64,000 bases of DNA from Dactylosporangium vinaceum (GCF_019904175.1 NZ_CP061913.1:9362001-9426000); one strand, 5' to 3'. Counted from the stretch's first letter, positions 8,178 to 20,499 are shown. Notes: generated by a model from the letters alone, not told the origin. Numbers and translations: made by a program.

Positions 8178-8206
8178 TTGACACCCGGGTTCGTCGGTTG
8201 CATGGT
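8178..8206 (+). promoter_or_regulatory. Candidate promoter of the GntR-ABC operon
   Basis: A consensus -35 TTGACA (8178-8183) is followed 17 bases later by CATGGT (8201-8206) as a weak -10. The palindromic operator begins at 8204, so a bound repressor would block this promoter. The leader to the ATG at 8302 would be about 90 bases. Confidence 0.45.
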
Positions 8207-8227
8207 TAGTTACATGAGTAATGAACC
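8204..8227. promoter_or_regulatory. Probable GntR (YtrA-type) operator
   Basis: The pattern GGTTnnTTAC-N4-GTAAnnAACC is a perfect interrupted inverted repeat. It covers the start-proximal part of the candidate promoter of the adjacent GntR-ABC operon. YtrA-type regulators normally repress their own operon through such a site. The assignment to this regulator is by position and symmetry. Confidence 0.6.
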
Positions 8228-8301
8228 CATGAGCCGATGGCCGGCCGACCGCGCCAGAACCGGCGCGGCGCCGTTCGCCCGAGCCGCCCCGGGCCGCGGC
8301 C

Positions 8302-8670
8302 ATGGATGACGGGCGGCCGATCTTTCTCCAGATCGCCGAGCAGATCGAGAGCTCGATCATCGACGGGAGCCTGGCCGAGGAGACCCAGGTCCCCTCGACG
8401 AACGAGCTCGCCGCCTTCCACCGCATCAACCCGGCCACCGCCGCCAAGGGCGTCAACCAGCTCGTCGACGACGGCATCCTCTACAAGAAGCGAGGCATCG
8501 GCATGTTCGTCTCCCCCGGCGCACAGGCCAAGCTCCGGCAGCGGCGGCGCGACCAGTTCGCCGAGCAGTACCTCCAGCCGCTGTTCACCGAGGCGGCGAA
8601 GCTCGGCATCGAGGGCAGCGAGCTGCGGGCCATGATCGAGCACCACCTGACCAAGGAGCAGCAGGCATGA
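8302..8670 (+). CDS. GntR-family regulator, YtrA subfamily
   Basis: This 122-residue protein has an N-terminal winged helix (MDDGRPIFLQIAEQIESSII ... QVPSTNELAAFHRINPATAA) and only a short C-terminal helical tail. That is the hallmark of YtrA-type GntR regulators, which have almost no effector domain. The pattern 'ILYKKRGIGMFV' is the typical wing. It is the first gene of an operon with an ABC ATPase (4-base overlap, ATGA at 8667) and a permease, the usual YtrA setting. It is probably an autorepressor responding to cell-wall or membrane stress signals. Confidence 0.9.
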   Translation: MDDGRPIFLQIAEQIESSIIDGSLAEETQVPSTNELAAFHRINPATAAKGVNQLVDDGILYKKRGIGMFVSPGAQAKLRQRRRDQFAEQYLQPLFTEAAKLGIEGSELRAMIEHHLTKEQQA

Positions 8671-9548
8671 GCACTGTCGCCCGCGCCGACGGCGTCACCA
8701 AGCGCTTCCGCGGTGTCACGGCCCTCGACGGGGTCAGCTTCGAGCTGCAGCGCAACGGCATCTACGGCCTGCTGGGGCGCAACGGCGCCGGCAAGACCAC
8801 CCTGATGCAGGTCATGACCGGTCAGCAGCTCCCATCGGCCGGCTCGGTCGAGCTCTTCGGCGGCCACCCCTACGAGAACGCGGCGGTCCTCGGTGAGGTC
8901 GCGTTCATCAAGGAGAGCCAGCGGTACCCGGACAACTTCCGCGTGCGCGACGCGCTCACCGCGGGCCGGCTGCTGTTCCGCTACTGGGACGAGGCTCTCG
9001 CCCGCTCCCTGGTGCGCGACTTCGACATCCCGGTGAAGCGCACCGTCAAGAAGCTCTCGCGCGGCCAGCTGTCCGCGCTCGGCGTGACCCTGGGCCTGGC
9101 CGCCCGGGCCCCGCTCACCTTCTTCGACGAGCCGTACCTGGGTCTGGACGCGGTCGCCCGGCAGCTCTTCTACGACCGCCTGCTGGCCGACTACGCCGAG
9201 TTCCCGCGCACCATCGTGCTCTCCACCCACCTCATCGACGAGGTCGCCGGGCTGATCGAGCACGTCCTGCTCATCGAGCGCGGCCGCCTGGTCCTCGACG
9301 AGCGCGCCGAGGCCCTCCGCGGCCAGGTCATCACGCTGACCGGCCCCTCCACCGCGGTCGACGCCCTGACCGCCAACACCGACGAGCTGCACCGCGAGCG
9401 CCTCGGCAATCTGACCCGGGCCACCGTCCGCGGCCGCGTCGAGCCGGGCGACGCCCGCGCCGCCGGTGTCGAGCTCCAGCCCGTCTCCCTGCAGCAGCTG
9501 GTCGTCCGTATCACCGCCGCCACCGTCCAGAAGGAGCCAGTGCCGTGA
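8667..9548 (+). CDS. ABC transporter ATP-binding protein
   Basis: The 293-residue ATPase has Walker A GRNGAGKTT, a Q-loop region, a somewhat atypical signature LSRGQLSALG, Walker B LTFFDEPYLGLD and the H-loop STHLIDE. The signature has 'SRGQ' instead of 'SGGQ', as in many YtrB-like ATPases. The C-terminal 80 residues form a regulatory extension. It pairs with the permease that begins in a GTGA overlap with its stop. With the YtrA-type regulator upstream, an exporter or membrane-stress response role is likely. The substrate is unknown. Confidence 0.9.
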   Translation: MSTVARADGVTKRFRGVTALDGVSFELQRNGIYGLLGRNGAGKTTLMQVMTGQQLPSAGSVELFGGHPYENAAVLGEVAFIKESQRYPDNFRVRDALTAGRLLFRYWDEALARSLVRDFDIPVKRTVKKLSRGQLSALGVTLGLAARAPLTFFDEPYLGLDAVARQLFYDRLLADYAEFPRTIVLSTHLIDEVAGLIEHVLLIERGRLVLDERAEALRGQVITLTGPSTAVDALTANTDELHRERLGNLTRATVRGRVEPGDARAAGVELQPVSLQQLVVRITAATVQKEPVP

Positions 9549-10243
9549 ACCGCATCGTCTCGATCGCGCGCATGCAGACGCTGGGCCGGCTCGACGCGCT
9601 GGTCTGGCCGCTCGGCGTGCTGCTGATCGCCTTCACCATCAACATCCTGATCTTCGCGAGCCTTCCGCACGGCATGCTGGAGACCGACCCCATCAGCGGC
9701 GCCCTGGCCAGCATCTACATCACCTGCCTTGCCTTCGGCGCGGTCGCCGTCAACCAGCACTTCCCGCTGGCCCTGGGCCTGAGCGTCACCCGCCGCGAGT
9801 TCACGCTGGGCCTTGGCCTCTTCGCCGCCGTCCAGGTCGTGGCCTACGCGATATTCCTGGTCGTCATGCAGGCCATCGAGGACGCCACCGACGGCTGGGG
9901 CCTGCACCTGCGCTTCTTCGGCCTGGGCGTCATCGACGAGCACGCCGTCCCGGTCCAGTTCGCCATCTACGCCGTGCCGATGCTGGCCATGACCCTTCTC
10001 GGCACCACGGCCGGCGCCCTGTACATGCGCTGGCGGGCCACGGGCCTGATCACCGCGGCCATGCTCGTCCTGCTGGTCCTGGGCGGCGCCGCGGCGCTCA
10101 TCGGCCACTACGACGGCTGGCCGGCCGTGGGCCGCTGGTTCGTCCACTCGAGCCTGGTCACCCTGACCGCCGGCTGGCCGCTGCTCCTGGTCGCGCTCCT
10201 GGGCGCCGGCTCCTGGGCCGCGCTGCGCCGGGCCACCCCGTAG
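9545..10243 (+). CDS. ABC transporter permease
   Basis: The 232-residue integral membrane protein has about six hydrophobic helices (e.g. ALVWPLGVLLIAFTINILIF, LASIYITCLAFGAVAVNQH and a C-terminal VTLTAGWPLLLVALLGAG). The segment LALGLSVTRREFTLGLGLF, a conserved cytoplasmic loop in ABC-2-like permeases of YtrA operons, follows helix 2. Its GTG start overlaps the ATPase stop (GTGA at 9545-9548). Its TAG ends at 10243, and the next base begins the stop of the convergent oxidoreductase gene, leaving no spacer. Confidence 0.85.
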   Translation: MNRIVSIARMQTLGRLDALVWPLGVLLIAFTINILIFASLPHGMLETDPISGALASIYITCLAFGAVAVNQHFPLALGLSVTRREFTLGLGLFAAVQVVAYAIFLVVMQAIEDATDGWGLHLRFFGLGVIDEHAVPVQFAIYAVPMLAMTLLGTTAGALYMRWRATGLITAAMLVLLVLGGAAALIGHYDGWPAVGRWFVHSSLVTLTAGWPLLLVALLGAGSWAALRRATP

Positions 10244-11149
10244 TCAGGGGCGCAGGATCAGCTTGCCGGTGGTGTGGCCGGCCTCGCCGATCGCGTGTGC
10301 CCGGCCCGCCTCGGCCAGCGGGAAGACCTGCTCGACAAGGACCCGCAACTCCCCTTCCAGCGCGTGGGCGGCAAGCACGTCGAGCCCCGCGCGGTCCGGC
10401 TCCACGAGCATGAGGACGCCCTCGACGTCGACGACGGCCTGGGCGTCCTCGCTGTTGAGCGCCACGATCAGGCCCTCGGGCCGCAGGGTGGCCGCCAGCT
10501 CGGGGATCCGGCCCCCGACGGTGGCGAGGACCACGTCGATGTCCTCGAGCGCCGAGTAGTCCTCGGTGTGGTGGTCGAGCACCTGGTCCGCGCCGAGCGA
10601 GCGGACCAGGTCGTGTTTGGCGGCGGATGCGGTACCGATGACGTAGGCCCCTCGCATCTTCGCCACCTGCACCGCGAGATGCCCGACCCCACCGGCCGCC
10701 GCGGGGATCAGGACTCGCTGCCCGGGCAGCACGGCGGCGGTCTCGACCAGGGCCTGCAGCGCGGTGAGCCCGGCCAGCCCGAGCCCGGCCGCCTCCTCGA
10801 ACGTGAGGTTCGGGGGCTTGCCGGTGAAGTGCCGGGCGGGGCCGGTGACGAACTCCGCGTACGCCGCCGCCTCCTGCGGAAACCACGGCATCCCGAACAC
10901 CTCGTCGCCGACCGCGAAGCGCGTGACCCCGACCCCGGTGGCCGCCACGATCCCGGCGACCTCCCACCCGACGGTGAACGGCGGCGCCCCGAGGGAGCCG
11001 CCGTTCGTCCGCGCCTTCCAGTCGACCGGGTTCACCCCGATCGCGCGGGTCTCGACGAGGATCTCGGTGGGCCCCGGCGCGGGGGCCTCGACCTCGACGA
11101 GCCGCAGCACCTCAGGGCCGCCCAGCTCATCCTGAGTGATCTTCCGCAT
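10244..11149 (-). CDS. NADP-dependent quinone-type oxidoreductase (zinc-independent MDR family)
   Basis: The 301-residue medium-chain dehydrogenase/reductase has the N-terminal GroES-like half (GPTEILVETRAIGVNPVDWK, FAVGDEVFGM). The Rossmann half carries the nucleotide loop AAAGGVGHLAVQVAKMRGA, in place of the plain GxGxxG of zinc alcohol dehydrogenases. Zinc ligands are absent, so it belongs with quinone oxidoreductases and enone reductases. The substrate cannot be predicted. It lies downstream of argH, with a 49-base gap holding a small GTCCC/GGGAC hairpin (about 11158-11174). Its own transcription is probably separate. Confidence 0.88.
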   Translation of the reverse strand: MRKITQDELGGPEVLRLVEVEAPAPGPTEILVETRAIGVNPVDWKARTNGGSLGAPPFTVGWEVAGIVAATGVGVTRFAVGDEVFGMPWFPQEAAAYAEFVTGPARHFTGKPPNLTFEEAAGLGLAGLTALQALVETAAVLPGQRVLIPAAAGGVGHLAVQVAKMRGAYVIGTASAAKHDLVRSLGADQVLDHHTEDYSALEDIDVVLATVGGRIPELAATLRPEGLIVALNSEDAQAVVDVEGVLMLVEPDRAGLDVLAAHALEGELRVLVEQVFPLAEAGRAHAIGEAGHTTGKLILRP

Positions 11150-11198
11150 GCCCGAATTGTCCCAAGAGCCGGGACTCGAGACATCCGGAACCGCAGCT

Positions 11199-12656
<1,458 letters not shown>

Positions 12657-12667
12657 TCAGGGGCCCG

Positions 12668-15232
<2,565 letters not shown>

Positions 15233-15236
<4 letters not shown>

Positions 15237-16129
15237 TGCGCCACCACCATTGTCCCGAACCCCTCCGACGTGAACACTTCCAGCAGCAGCGAGTGCGGCA
15301 CCCGCCCGTCGACGACGTGCGCGGCCGGCACCCCGCCCTTGACCGCCCGCAGGCAGGCCTCCATCTTCGGCACCATCCCCGCCTCCAGGCTCGGCAGCAG
15401 CTCCGCGAGCTCGTCCGCGGTGAGCTGGGCGATGAGCGACTCCGGGTCCGGGTAGTTGCGGTACAGGCCCTCGACGTCGGTCAGCACCACGAGCTTGCGC
15501 GCCTGCAGCGCGACGGCGAGAGCGCCGGCCGCGGTGTCGGCGTTGAGGTTGTGCAGCACCCCGTCGGCGTCCGGGGCGACCGTCGACACGACCGGGATGC
15601 GCCCGGCCGCGATCAGGTCGGCCACGGCCGAGACGTTGACGTGCTCGACGTCGCCGACCTGGCCGATGTCGACGGGGGCGCCGTCGACGATCGCGGGCCG
15701 GCGCACGGCGGTGAACAGCCCGGCGTCCTCGCCCGACATGCCGACGGCGTGCGGGCCGTGCTCGTTCATGAGCCCGACGAGCTCGCGGCCGACCTGGCCG
15801 ACGAGCACCATGCGGACCACGTCGGCGGTCTCCGGGGTGGTGACCCGCAGGCCGCCCTTGAACTCGCTGGCGATGCCGAGCCGCTTGAGCATGGCCGAGA
15901 TCTGCGGCCCGCCGCCGTGCACGACGACCGGCTTGATCCCGACGTGGCGCAGGAACACCATGTCCGCGGCGAACGCCCGCTTGAGCTCATTGTCGATCAT
16001 GGCGTTGCCGCCGTACTTCACCACGAGCGTCGAGCCCGAGAAGCGCTCCAGCCACGGCAGCGCCTCGATGAGCGTATTGGCCTTGCCGAGCGCGATCCCC
16101 AGATCCCGCCCGTTCATACGCCCCCTCAT
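15233..16129 (-). CDS. argB: Acetylglutamate kinase
   Basis: The enzyme phosphorylates N-acetylglutamate, the usual arginine-feedback point. The kinase motifs are VVKYGGNAM (phosphate lysine) and [13 protein letters not shown] (substrate glycine loop). The C-terminal [12 protein letters not shown] is also typical. The ATG at 16129 was chosen because it overlaps (ATGA) the stop of the last repeat-encoded peptide upstream. It gives [18 protein letters not shown] before the conserved LIEALPW. The internal ATG at 16117, preceded by AGGGGG three bases before, is the alternative (294 residues). The overlap with argD at the other end is also four bases. Confidence 0.95.
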
Positions 16130-16375
16130 GAGCCCTCCGCTTCGCTCCGGGCCCATGAGCCCCACTGCGCTTGCTGATGAGCGGCCTCTCCGCTGCGCTC
16201 CGAACCGCTCATGAGCCCTCCGCTTCGCTCCGGGCCCATGAGCCCCACTGCGCTTGCTGATGAGCGGCCTCTCCGCTGCGCTCCGAACCGCTCATGAGCC
16301 CTCCGCTTCGCTCCGGGCCCATGAGCCCCACTGCGCTTGCTGATGAGCGGCCTCTCCGCTTCGCTCCGAACCGCT
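16127..16375 (-). repeat. Three tandem 83-bp units encoding stop-start-linked 28-residue peptides
   Basis: Units lie at 16127-16209, 16210-16292 and 16293-16375. The first two are identical; the third differs by one base (T for G), which is synonymous in the peptide. On the minus strand each unit opens ATGAGC, its ATG overlapping the preceding stop. It encodes [18 protein letters not shown], then [10 protein letters not shown], and ends TGA overlapping the next unit's ATG. The first ATG overlaps the argJ stop (16375-16377). The last TGA overlaps the argB ATG at 16129. Each unit also folds into two hairpins: GAGCGG...CCGCTC, and a GGGCCC / CCCTCC-rich one. Whether the peptides are made is unknown. 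Related copies lie at 40706-40801 and 51023-51342. Confidence 0.9.
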
Positions 16376-17550
16376 CATGAGCTGTAGGCCGAGTTCTCGT
16401 GGACGTAGCCCATGGAGAGGTCGTTCGTCCAGATGGTGGCCGCCTCGATCCCGGCGTGCAGCTCCACGGTGACGGTGACCGCCCGCCCGCTGAGGTCCAC
16501 CTTGGACCGGTCCTCGCCGGCCGCGCCGCCCTTGCAGATCCAGACGCCGTTGATGGCCACGTCGACCTGGTCCGGCTCGAACCGGGCCGAGGTGGTGCCG
16601 ATCGCGGCCAGGATGCGGCCCCAGTTGGGGTCGTTGCCGAAGAACGCGGTCTTCACGAGGTTGTTGCGGGCGATCGACCGGCCGACCTCGACCGCGTCGG
16701 CGGCCGTGTCGGCCCCGGTGACCTCGATCGCGATCTCCTTGGTGGCGCCCTCGGCGTCGGCGATGAGCTGGCGGGCCAGGTCGGCGCAGACCGCGGTGAC
16801 GGCCTCGGCCAGCTCGTAGGGCGTCGGCTCGATCCCGGAGGCGCCGCTGGCCATGAGCAGGACCGTGTCGTTGGTGGACATGCAGCCGTCGGAGTCGATG
16901 CGGTCGAAGGTGACGGCGGTCGCCAGCCGCAGCGCGGTGTCGAGCGTCGTCGCGTCGGCGACCGCGTCGGTGGTGAGCACCACGAGCATGGTGGCCAGGC
17001 CGGGCGCGAGCATGCCGGCGCCCTTGGCCATCCCGCCGACGGTGAAGCCCTGGCCGCTGTGGACGGCGGTCTTGGCCACGGTGTCGGTGGTCATGATGGC
17101 CTGGGCCGCCGCGGCGCCGCCGTCGCGGGACAGCGCCCGGGCGGCCGCATCGACGCCGGCCAGGAGCTTCGGCATCGGCAGCCGCTCGCCGATGAGCCCG
17201 GTGGAGCAGACGGCGACGTCACCGGCGCCGACCGGGAAGCGGGAGGCCCGCCCGGACAGCACGGCCGCGGTGCGCTCGGCGGTGGCGTGGGTGTCCTGGA
17301 ACCCGGCCGGGCCGGTGCAGGCGTTGGCGCCGCCGGAGTTGAGGATGACGGCCCGCACGATGCCGCCCTTCAGCACCTGCTGGCTCCACAGCACCGGGGC
17401 GGCCTTGATGCGGTTGCCGGTGAAGACGGCGGCGGCGGTGGTGTCGGGCCCGTCGTTGATGACCAGGGCCACGTCAAGCGCTCCGGCCACGGCCTTGAGC
17501 CCGGCGGGTACCCCCGCCGCCCGGAAGCCTTTCGGCGCGGTCACGGTCAT
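16375..17550 (-). CDS. argJ: Bifunctional glutamate N-acetyltransferase / ornithine acetyltransferase
   Basis: The 391-residue enzyme recycles the acetyl group from N-acetylornithine to glutamate, replacing argA and argE. It is an Ntn-type protein that cleaves itself at a threonine in KGAGMLAPGLATMLVVLTTD, here LA-T-ML. Other conserved parts are ILNSGGANACTG, SDGCMSTNDT and NDPNWGRI. The ATG at 17550 overlaps the argC stop (ATGA). Its own TGA at 16375-16377 is the first base group of the tandem repeat array. Confidence 0.97.
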   Translation of the reverse strand: MTVTAPKGFRAAGVPAGLKAVAGALDVALVINDGPDTTAAAVFTGNRIKAAPVLWSQQVLKGGIVRAVILNSGGANACTGPAGFQDTHATAERTAAVLSGRASRFPVGAGDVAVCSTGLIGERLPMPKLLAGVDAAARALSRDGGAAAAQAIMTTDTVAKTAVHSGQGFTVGGMAKGAGMLAPGLATMLVVLTTDAVADATTLDTALRLATAVTFDRIDSDGCMSTNDTVLLMASGASGIEPTPYELAEAVTAVCADLARQLIADAEGATKEIAIEVTGADTAADAVEVGRSIARNNLVKTAFFGNDPNWGRILAAIGTTSARFEPDQVDVAINGVWICKGGAAGEDRSKVDLSGRAVTVTVELHAGIEAATIWTNDLSMGYVHENSAYSS

Positions 17551-18551
17551 GGCGCGATCCCGTCGACGGCGAGGCCGGCCACCTCGGGCAGGCCCAGCAT
17601 GATGTTCGCGTTCTGCACGGCCTGCCCCGCCGCGCCCTTGACCAGGTTGTCGGTCGCGGAGACGACGACGATCCGGCCGCTGTCCACGTCCACGGTGGCC
17701 TGCAGGTGCGCGGAGTTGGAGCCGAGGGTGGCGCCGGTCTGGGGCCACTGGCCCTCGGGGAGCACGTGCACGAACGGCTCGCCGTCGTAGGCGGCGGCCA
17801 GGACTTCGCGCGGGTCGGCGCCGGTGAGCGCCCGGGCCGTGACCGTGGCCAGGATGCCCCGCGGCATCGGGGCCAGGATCGGGGTCATCGACAGCGTGCG
17901 GGCCCCGCTGGCCTGCTTGATCTCGGGGACGTGCTGGTGGGCGCCGACCTTGTACGGCGACATCGACCCCATCACCTCGGAGGCCAGCAGGTGCTGCTTG
18001 GCCGAGCGGCCCGCACCCGAGGTGCCGGAGGCGGCGACCACGACGACGTCCTCGGGGTCGGCGACCCCGGCCGCGATGAGCGGGGCCAGCGCGAGGATGG
18101 TGGTGACGGCGTAGCAGCCGGTGTTGGCGACCCGGGTCGACGCGGCGATCCGCTCCCGCTGGCCGGGCAGCTCGGGCAGGCCGTAGGTCCAGGTGCCGGC
18201 GTGCGGCCCGGAGTAGTACTGCTCCCACTCGGCGGCGCTGCGGAGCCGGAAGTCGGCCCCGATGTCGACGACCTTCACCGACTCGGGCAGCTGAGCCGCG
18301 AGGGCGGCCGACTCACCGTGCGGGAGGGCCAGGAAGACCAGGTCGGCGTCGGCGAGCGCCTCCGGCCCGGTCGGGGCCAGGACGACGTCACGGAAGGATC
18401 GCACGTGTGGGTGGACGGTTGCGATTGTCGATCCGGCCTGCGCGAACCCGGTGGCGGTGGCGAGCTCGAGGTGCGGATGGCCGGCGATGAGCCGTAGAAG
18501 CTCACCGCCGGCGTAGCCCGAGGCCCCCGCGACGGCGACACGTATTCCCAT
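17547..18551 (-). CDS. argC: N-acetyl-gamma-glutamyl-phosphate reductase
   Basis: The 334-residue NADPH enzyme makes N-acetylglutamate semialdehyde. The Rossmann start is VAVAGASGYAGGELLRLI. The catalytic cysteine is in VANTGCYAVTTILAL, and the conserved histidine and glycine region follows (KVGAHQHVPEI). It is the first gene of the arginine operon. The promoter and ARG box lie immediately before its ATG, leaving almost no leader. Confidence 0.97.
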   Translation of the reverse strand: MGIRVAVAGASGYAGGELLRLIAGHPHLELATATGFAQAGSTIATVHPHVRSFRDVVLAPTGPEALADADLVFLALPHGESAALAAQLPESVKVVDIGADFRLRSAAEWEQYYSGPHAGTWTYGLPELPGQRERIAASTRVANTGCYAVTTILALAPLIAAGVADPEDVVVVAASGTSGAGRSAKQHLLASEVMGSMSPYKVGAHQHVPEIKQASGARTLSMTPILAPMPRGILATVTARALTGADPREVLAAAYDGEPFVHVLPEGQWPQTGATLGSNSAHLQATVDVDSGRIVVVSATDNLVKGAAGQAVQNANIMLGLPEVAGLAVDGIAP

Positions 18552-18558
18552 ACGCTCG

Positions 18559-18588
18559 ACTGTATCTCTATGCAGGAGCCTGTTTCAA
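18559..18588 (-). promoter_or_regulatory. argC promoter, probably leaderless
   Basis: On the minus strand TTGAAA (18588-18583) and TACAGT (18564-18559) are 18 bases apart. The argC ATG begins at 18551, about seven bases after the -10, so transcription would start at or next to the A of the start codon. The ARG box lies in the spacer and overlaps the -10. Confidence 0.55.
18561..18574. promoter_or_regulatory. ARG box (ArgR operator)
   Basis: TGTATCTCTATGCA fits the TGnAT-N4-ATnCA form of the bacterial ARG box (consensus TGAATwwwwATTCA). It overlaps the -10 of the argC promoter. Binding of ArgR, encoded in the same operon, would block transcription of argCJBDFR(H) when arginine is plentiful. 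Confidence 0.7.
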
Positions 18589-18596
18589 GCAGGTAA

Positions 18597-20003
18597 CTAG
18601 GCGCCCTTGAGACTCAGGTCGTCCAGGACGAACGCCGTGGCCAGCTTGCTGCCCTCGACACCGGTGAACGTAATGGTCACCGAGCCGGAGCCGTTGACGG
18701 TGAGTGTCTTCTGCGAGTAGCCGCCCGTCGCGCTGGCGTTCGAGTACGTGGCGAGCGTCGTCCCGCCGGCCGCGACCGTGAGCTTGTCGTATGCGGTGCT
18801 GCCGGTCTCGTCGGTGTCGACCAGGAGCCAGAAGCTCAGCGTCGCCCGGGCACACCCGGACGGGATCGTCACCGTCTGCGACAGGGTGTCGGTGTGCGCG
18901 GTGCCGTACCCGTCGAGCCACGCCTTCCAGGATCCGGCGTGCGCGGGCTCCGACGTGTCGTTGGTCACCACGCCCGAGCTGGCCGTCCACGCGGTCGCAC
19001 CGGACTCGAAGCCGGGGTTGGCGAACAGCTCAGCGCCGGAGCAGCCGGTGCCCGGCGGCGTGGTCGTGGGCGGCGGTGTCGCCGTCCCGGTCCCGGCCAG
19101 CCAGGCGGTGGCATTGAGCGCCAATGCGGCGTTGGTACCGGCAGTGTCGTTCCACCCGTCGTAGAGCGTATTGCCGCTCTGCCCGGTGCCGTCGTCGATC
19201 GGCGAGCTGTCGCCCCACACGGCCACCCGCCCCGCACCGAAGGTGGACGTCGTGAAGAACGCGCCGGTCGTGCCGCCGGGGGTGAAGCCGCTGCGGTACA
19301 CCAGGCCCTTGACCGAGGCGTTGTCCGCCGGGTGCAGCGTCTGCGTGGAGCCGTTGCGGATGATGCTGCCGCGGACCTTCCCGAACGACCCGTTGATCAC
19401 GGGGTCGGTCGTGCTCGAGATGGCCACCGGGTTCTCGGTGCCGATGTTGTTGACGTCGATGCTGAACCCGAAGGGGTCGGTGTTGTCGACGCCGTTGTTC
19501 GTGAGCAGGTCGTTGCCGATGCGCACCGAGTCCCAGCCGTCACTGTTGCGGTCGCTGGCGGTGTGGTCGACGATCAGGAAGAACCCGCCACCGGCCTGGA
19601 TGAACCTCATGATCGCGGTCTTCTCGGCCGCGCTGAGCGGCGAGTTGGGCTCCGGCATCACGAACTCGTCGAAGTTCTTGAGGTCGAGTGCCCCCGACCC
19701 GCCGTAGGTGATCGTGTTGCCGGCGGGCAGCGTCTTGAGGCTGTACTGCCCCGTCCGCTGCAGCGCCACGCCCCAGGCCGACAGTGCGCCGGTCCAGGAG
19801 GTCTCACCGCTCGGGTTGCCGTTCTGCGCGAGCGGGTCGGGCTGCGCGGTACTGATGATCCAGTCGGCGTTCCCCGCCGTCTCCGCCTTGGTGTTGTCGA
19901 ACAGGACTCGGTGCACGGCGGCGGCCTGCGATTCGGCCGCCCCTGCCACATAGGTGATGCCCGCCGTCATGAGTGCGACGGCGAGCAGGGCACGTTTCAA
20001 CAC
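18597..20003 (-). CDS. Secreted protein with GATase1-like N-domain and C-terminal beta-sandwich domain
   Basis: The 468-residue exported protein starts with GTG at 20003, five bases after GGAGG. A signal peptide (MLKRALLAVALMTAGITYVA, then GAAESQAAA) is followed by a roughly 290-residue domain beginning VHRVLFDNTKAETAGNADWI. That domain has segments such as FDEFVMPEPNSPLSAAEKTA and GGGFFLIVDHTASDRNSDGW. They suggest a ThuA/DUF4350-like class I glutamine-amidotransferase fold. A threonine-proline linker (TATPPPTTTPPGTG) then leads to a C-terminal carbohydrate-binding or pre-peptidase-like beta-sandwich (ELFANPGFESGATAW ... LDDLSLKG). I cannot name a catalytic activity. A polysaccharide-related extracellular role is possible but not shown. 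Confidence 0.7.
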   Translation of the reverse strand: MLKRALLAVALMTAGITYVAGAAESQAAAVHRVLFDNTKAETAGNADWIISTAQPDPLAQNGNPSGETSWTGALSAWGVALQRTGQYSLKTLPAGNTITYGGSGALDLKNFDEFVMPEPNSPLSAAEKTAIMRFIQAGGGFFLIVDHTASDRNSDGWDSVRIGNDLLTNNGVDNTDPFGFSIDVNNIGTENPVAISSTTDPVINGSFGKVRGSIIRNGSTQTLHPADNASVKGLVYRSGFTPGGTTGAFFTTSTFGAGRVAVWGDSSPIDDGTGQSGNTLYDGWNDTAGTNAALALNATAWLAGTGTATPPPTTTPPGTGCSGAELFANPGFESGATAWTASSGVVTNDTSEPAHAGSWKAWLDGYGTAHTDTLSQTVTIPSGCARATLSFWLLVDTDETGSTAYDKLTVAAGGTTLATYSNASATGGYSQKTLTVNGSGSVTITFTGVEGSKLATAFVLDDLSLKGA

Positions 20004-20061
20004 TGCTACCTCCGGGGTGAGGAATCGGAGGAAGTCTATGTAAACATTGATGTCACCAGTA

Positions 20062-20499
20062 TTAACGCGCGGGTAAGGCTAGGGTCCGAAGCTCGACCCG
20101 GATGTTGCCCCGCGTTGCCCGGGAGTACGGACAGACGTGGTGCGCCTCCGCGACGAGCCGCTCCGCGGTGGCGGGCTCCACGTTCGGCAGGCCGACGAGC
20201 ACCGTGGCGGCCAGGCCGACGTTCCCGTCCTCCTCGTTGCCGATGCTGACGCGCACCGTGACGGTGGAGTCCGACACGTCGGCCTTCGCCGGCCGGGCGA
20301 TCAGCCGCAGGGCGCTGTGGAAGCACGCCGCATAGCCGGCCGCGAACAACTGCTCCGGGTTGGCGCCCTCGCCGGTGCCGCCGAGTGCGGGTGGCATGGC
20401 CAGGTCGAGGTCGATGCGGCCGTCCGCGGTGGTGACGTGCCCGTTGCGGCCGTCGCCGGTGGAGAGGGCCTCGGCGGTGTAGAGCACTGTGATCGTCAT
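20062..20499 (-). CDS. ohr: Organic hydroperoxide resistance protein (OsmC/Ohr family)
   Basis: The 145-residue thiol peroxidase has the two redox cysteines of the Ohr group, in AGYAACFHSAL and EAHHVCPYSRA. It also has the conserved opening YTAEALSTGDGRNGHV and the catalytic arginine environment. It reduces organic peroxides with a lipoyl-type electron donor. The ATG at 20499 gives the family's normal start, MTITVLYTAEA. Ohr genes usually sit by a MarR-type OhrR; here the divergent neighbour is an AraC-type regulator with a cupin-like sensor. Confidence 0.93.
   Translation of the reverse strand: MTITVLYTAEALSTGDGRNGHVTTADGRIDLDLAMPPALGGTGEGANPEQLFAAGYAACFHSALRLIARPAKADVSDSTVTVRVSIGNEEDGNVGLAATVLVGLPNVEPATAERLVAEAHHVCPYSRATRGNIRVELRTLALPAR

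Noticed and set aside
16127-16375. CRISPR array
   Set aside because: Units are directly abutting with no unique spacers, and no cas genes are present. The same holds for 51023-51342.
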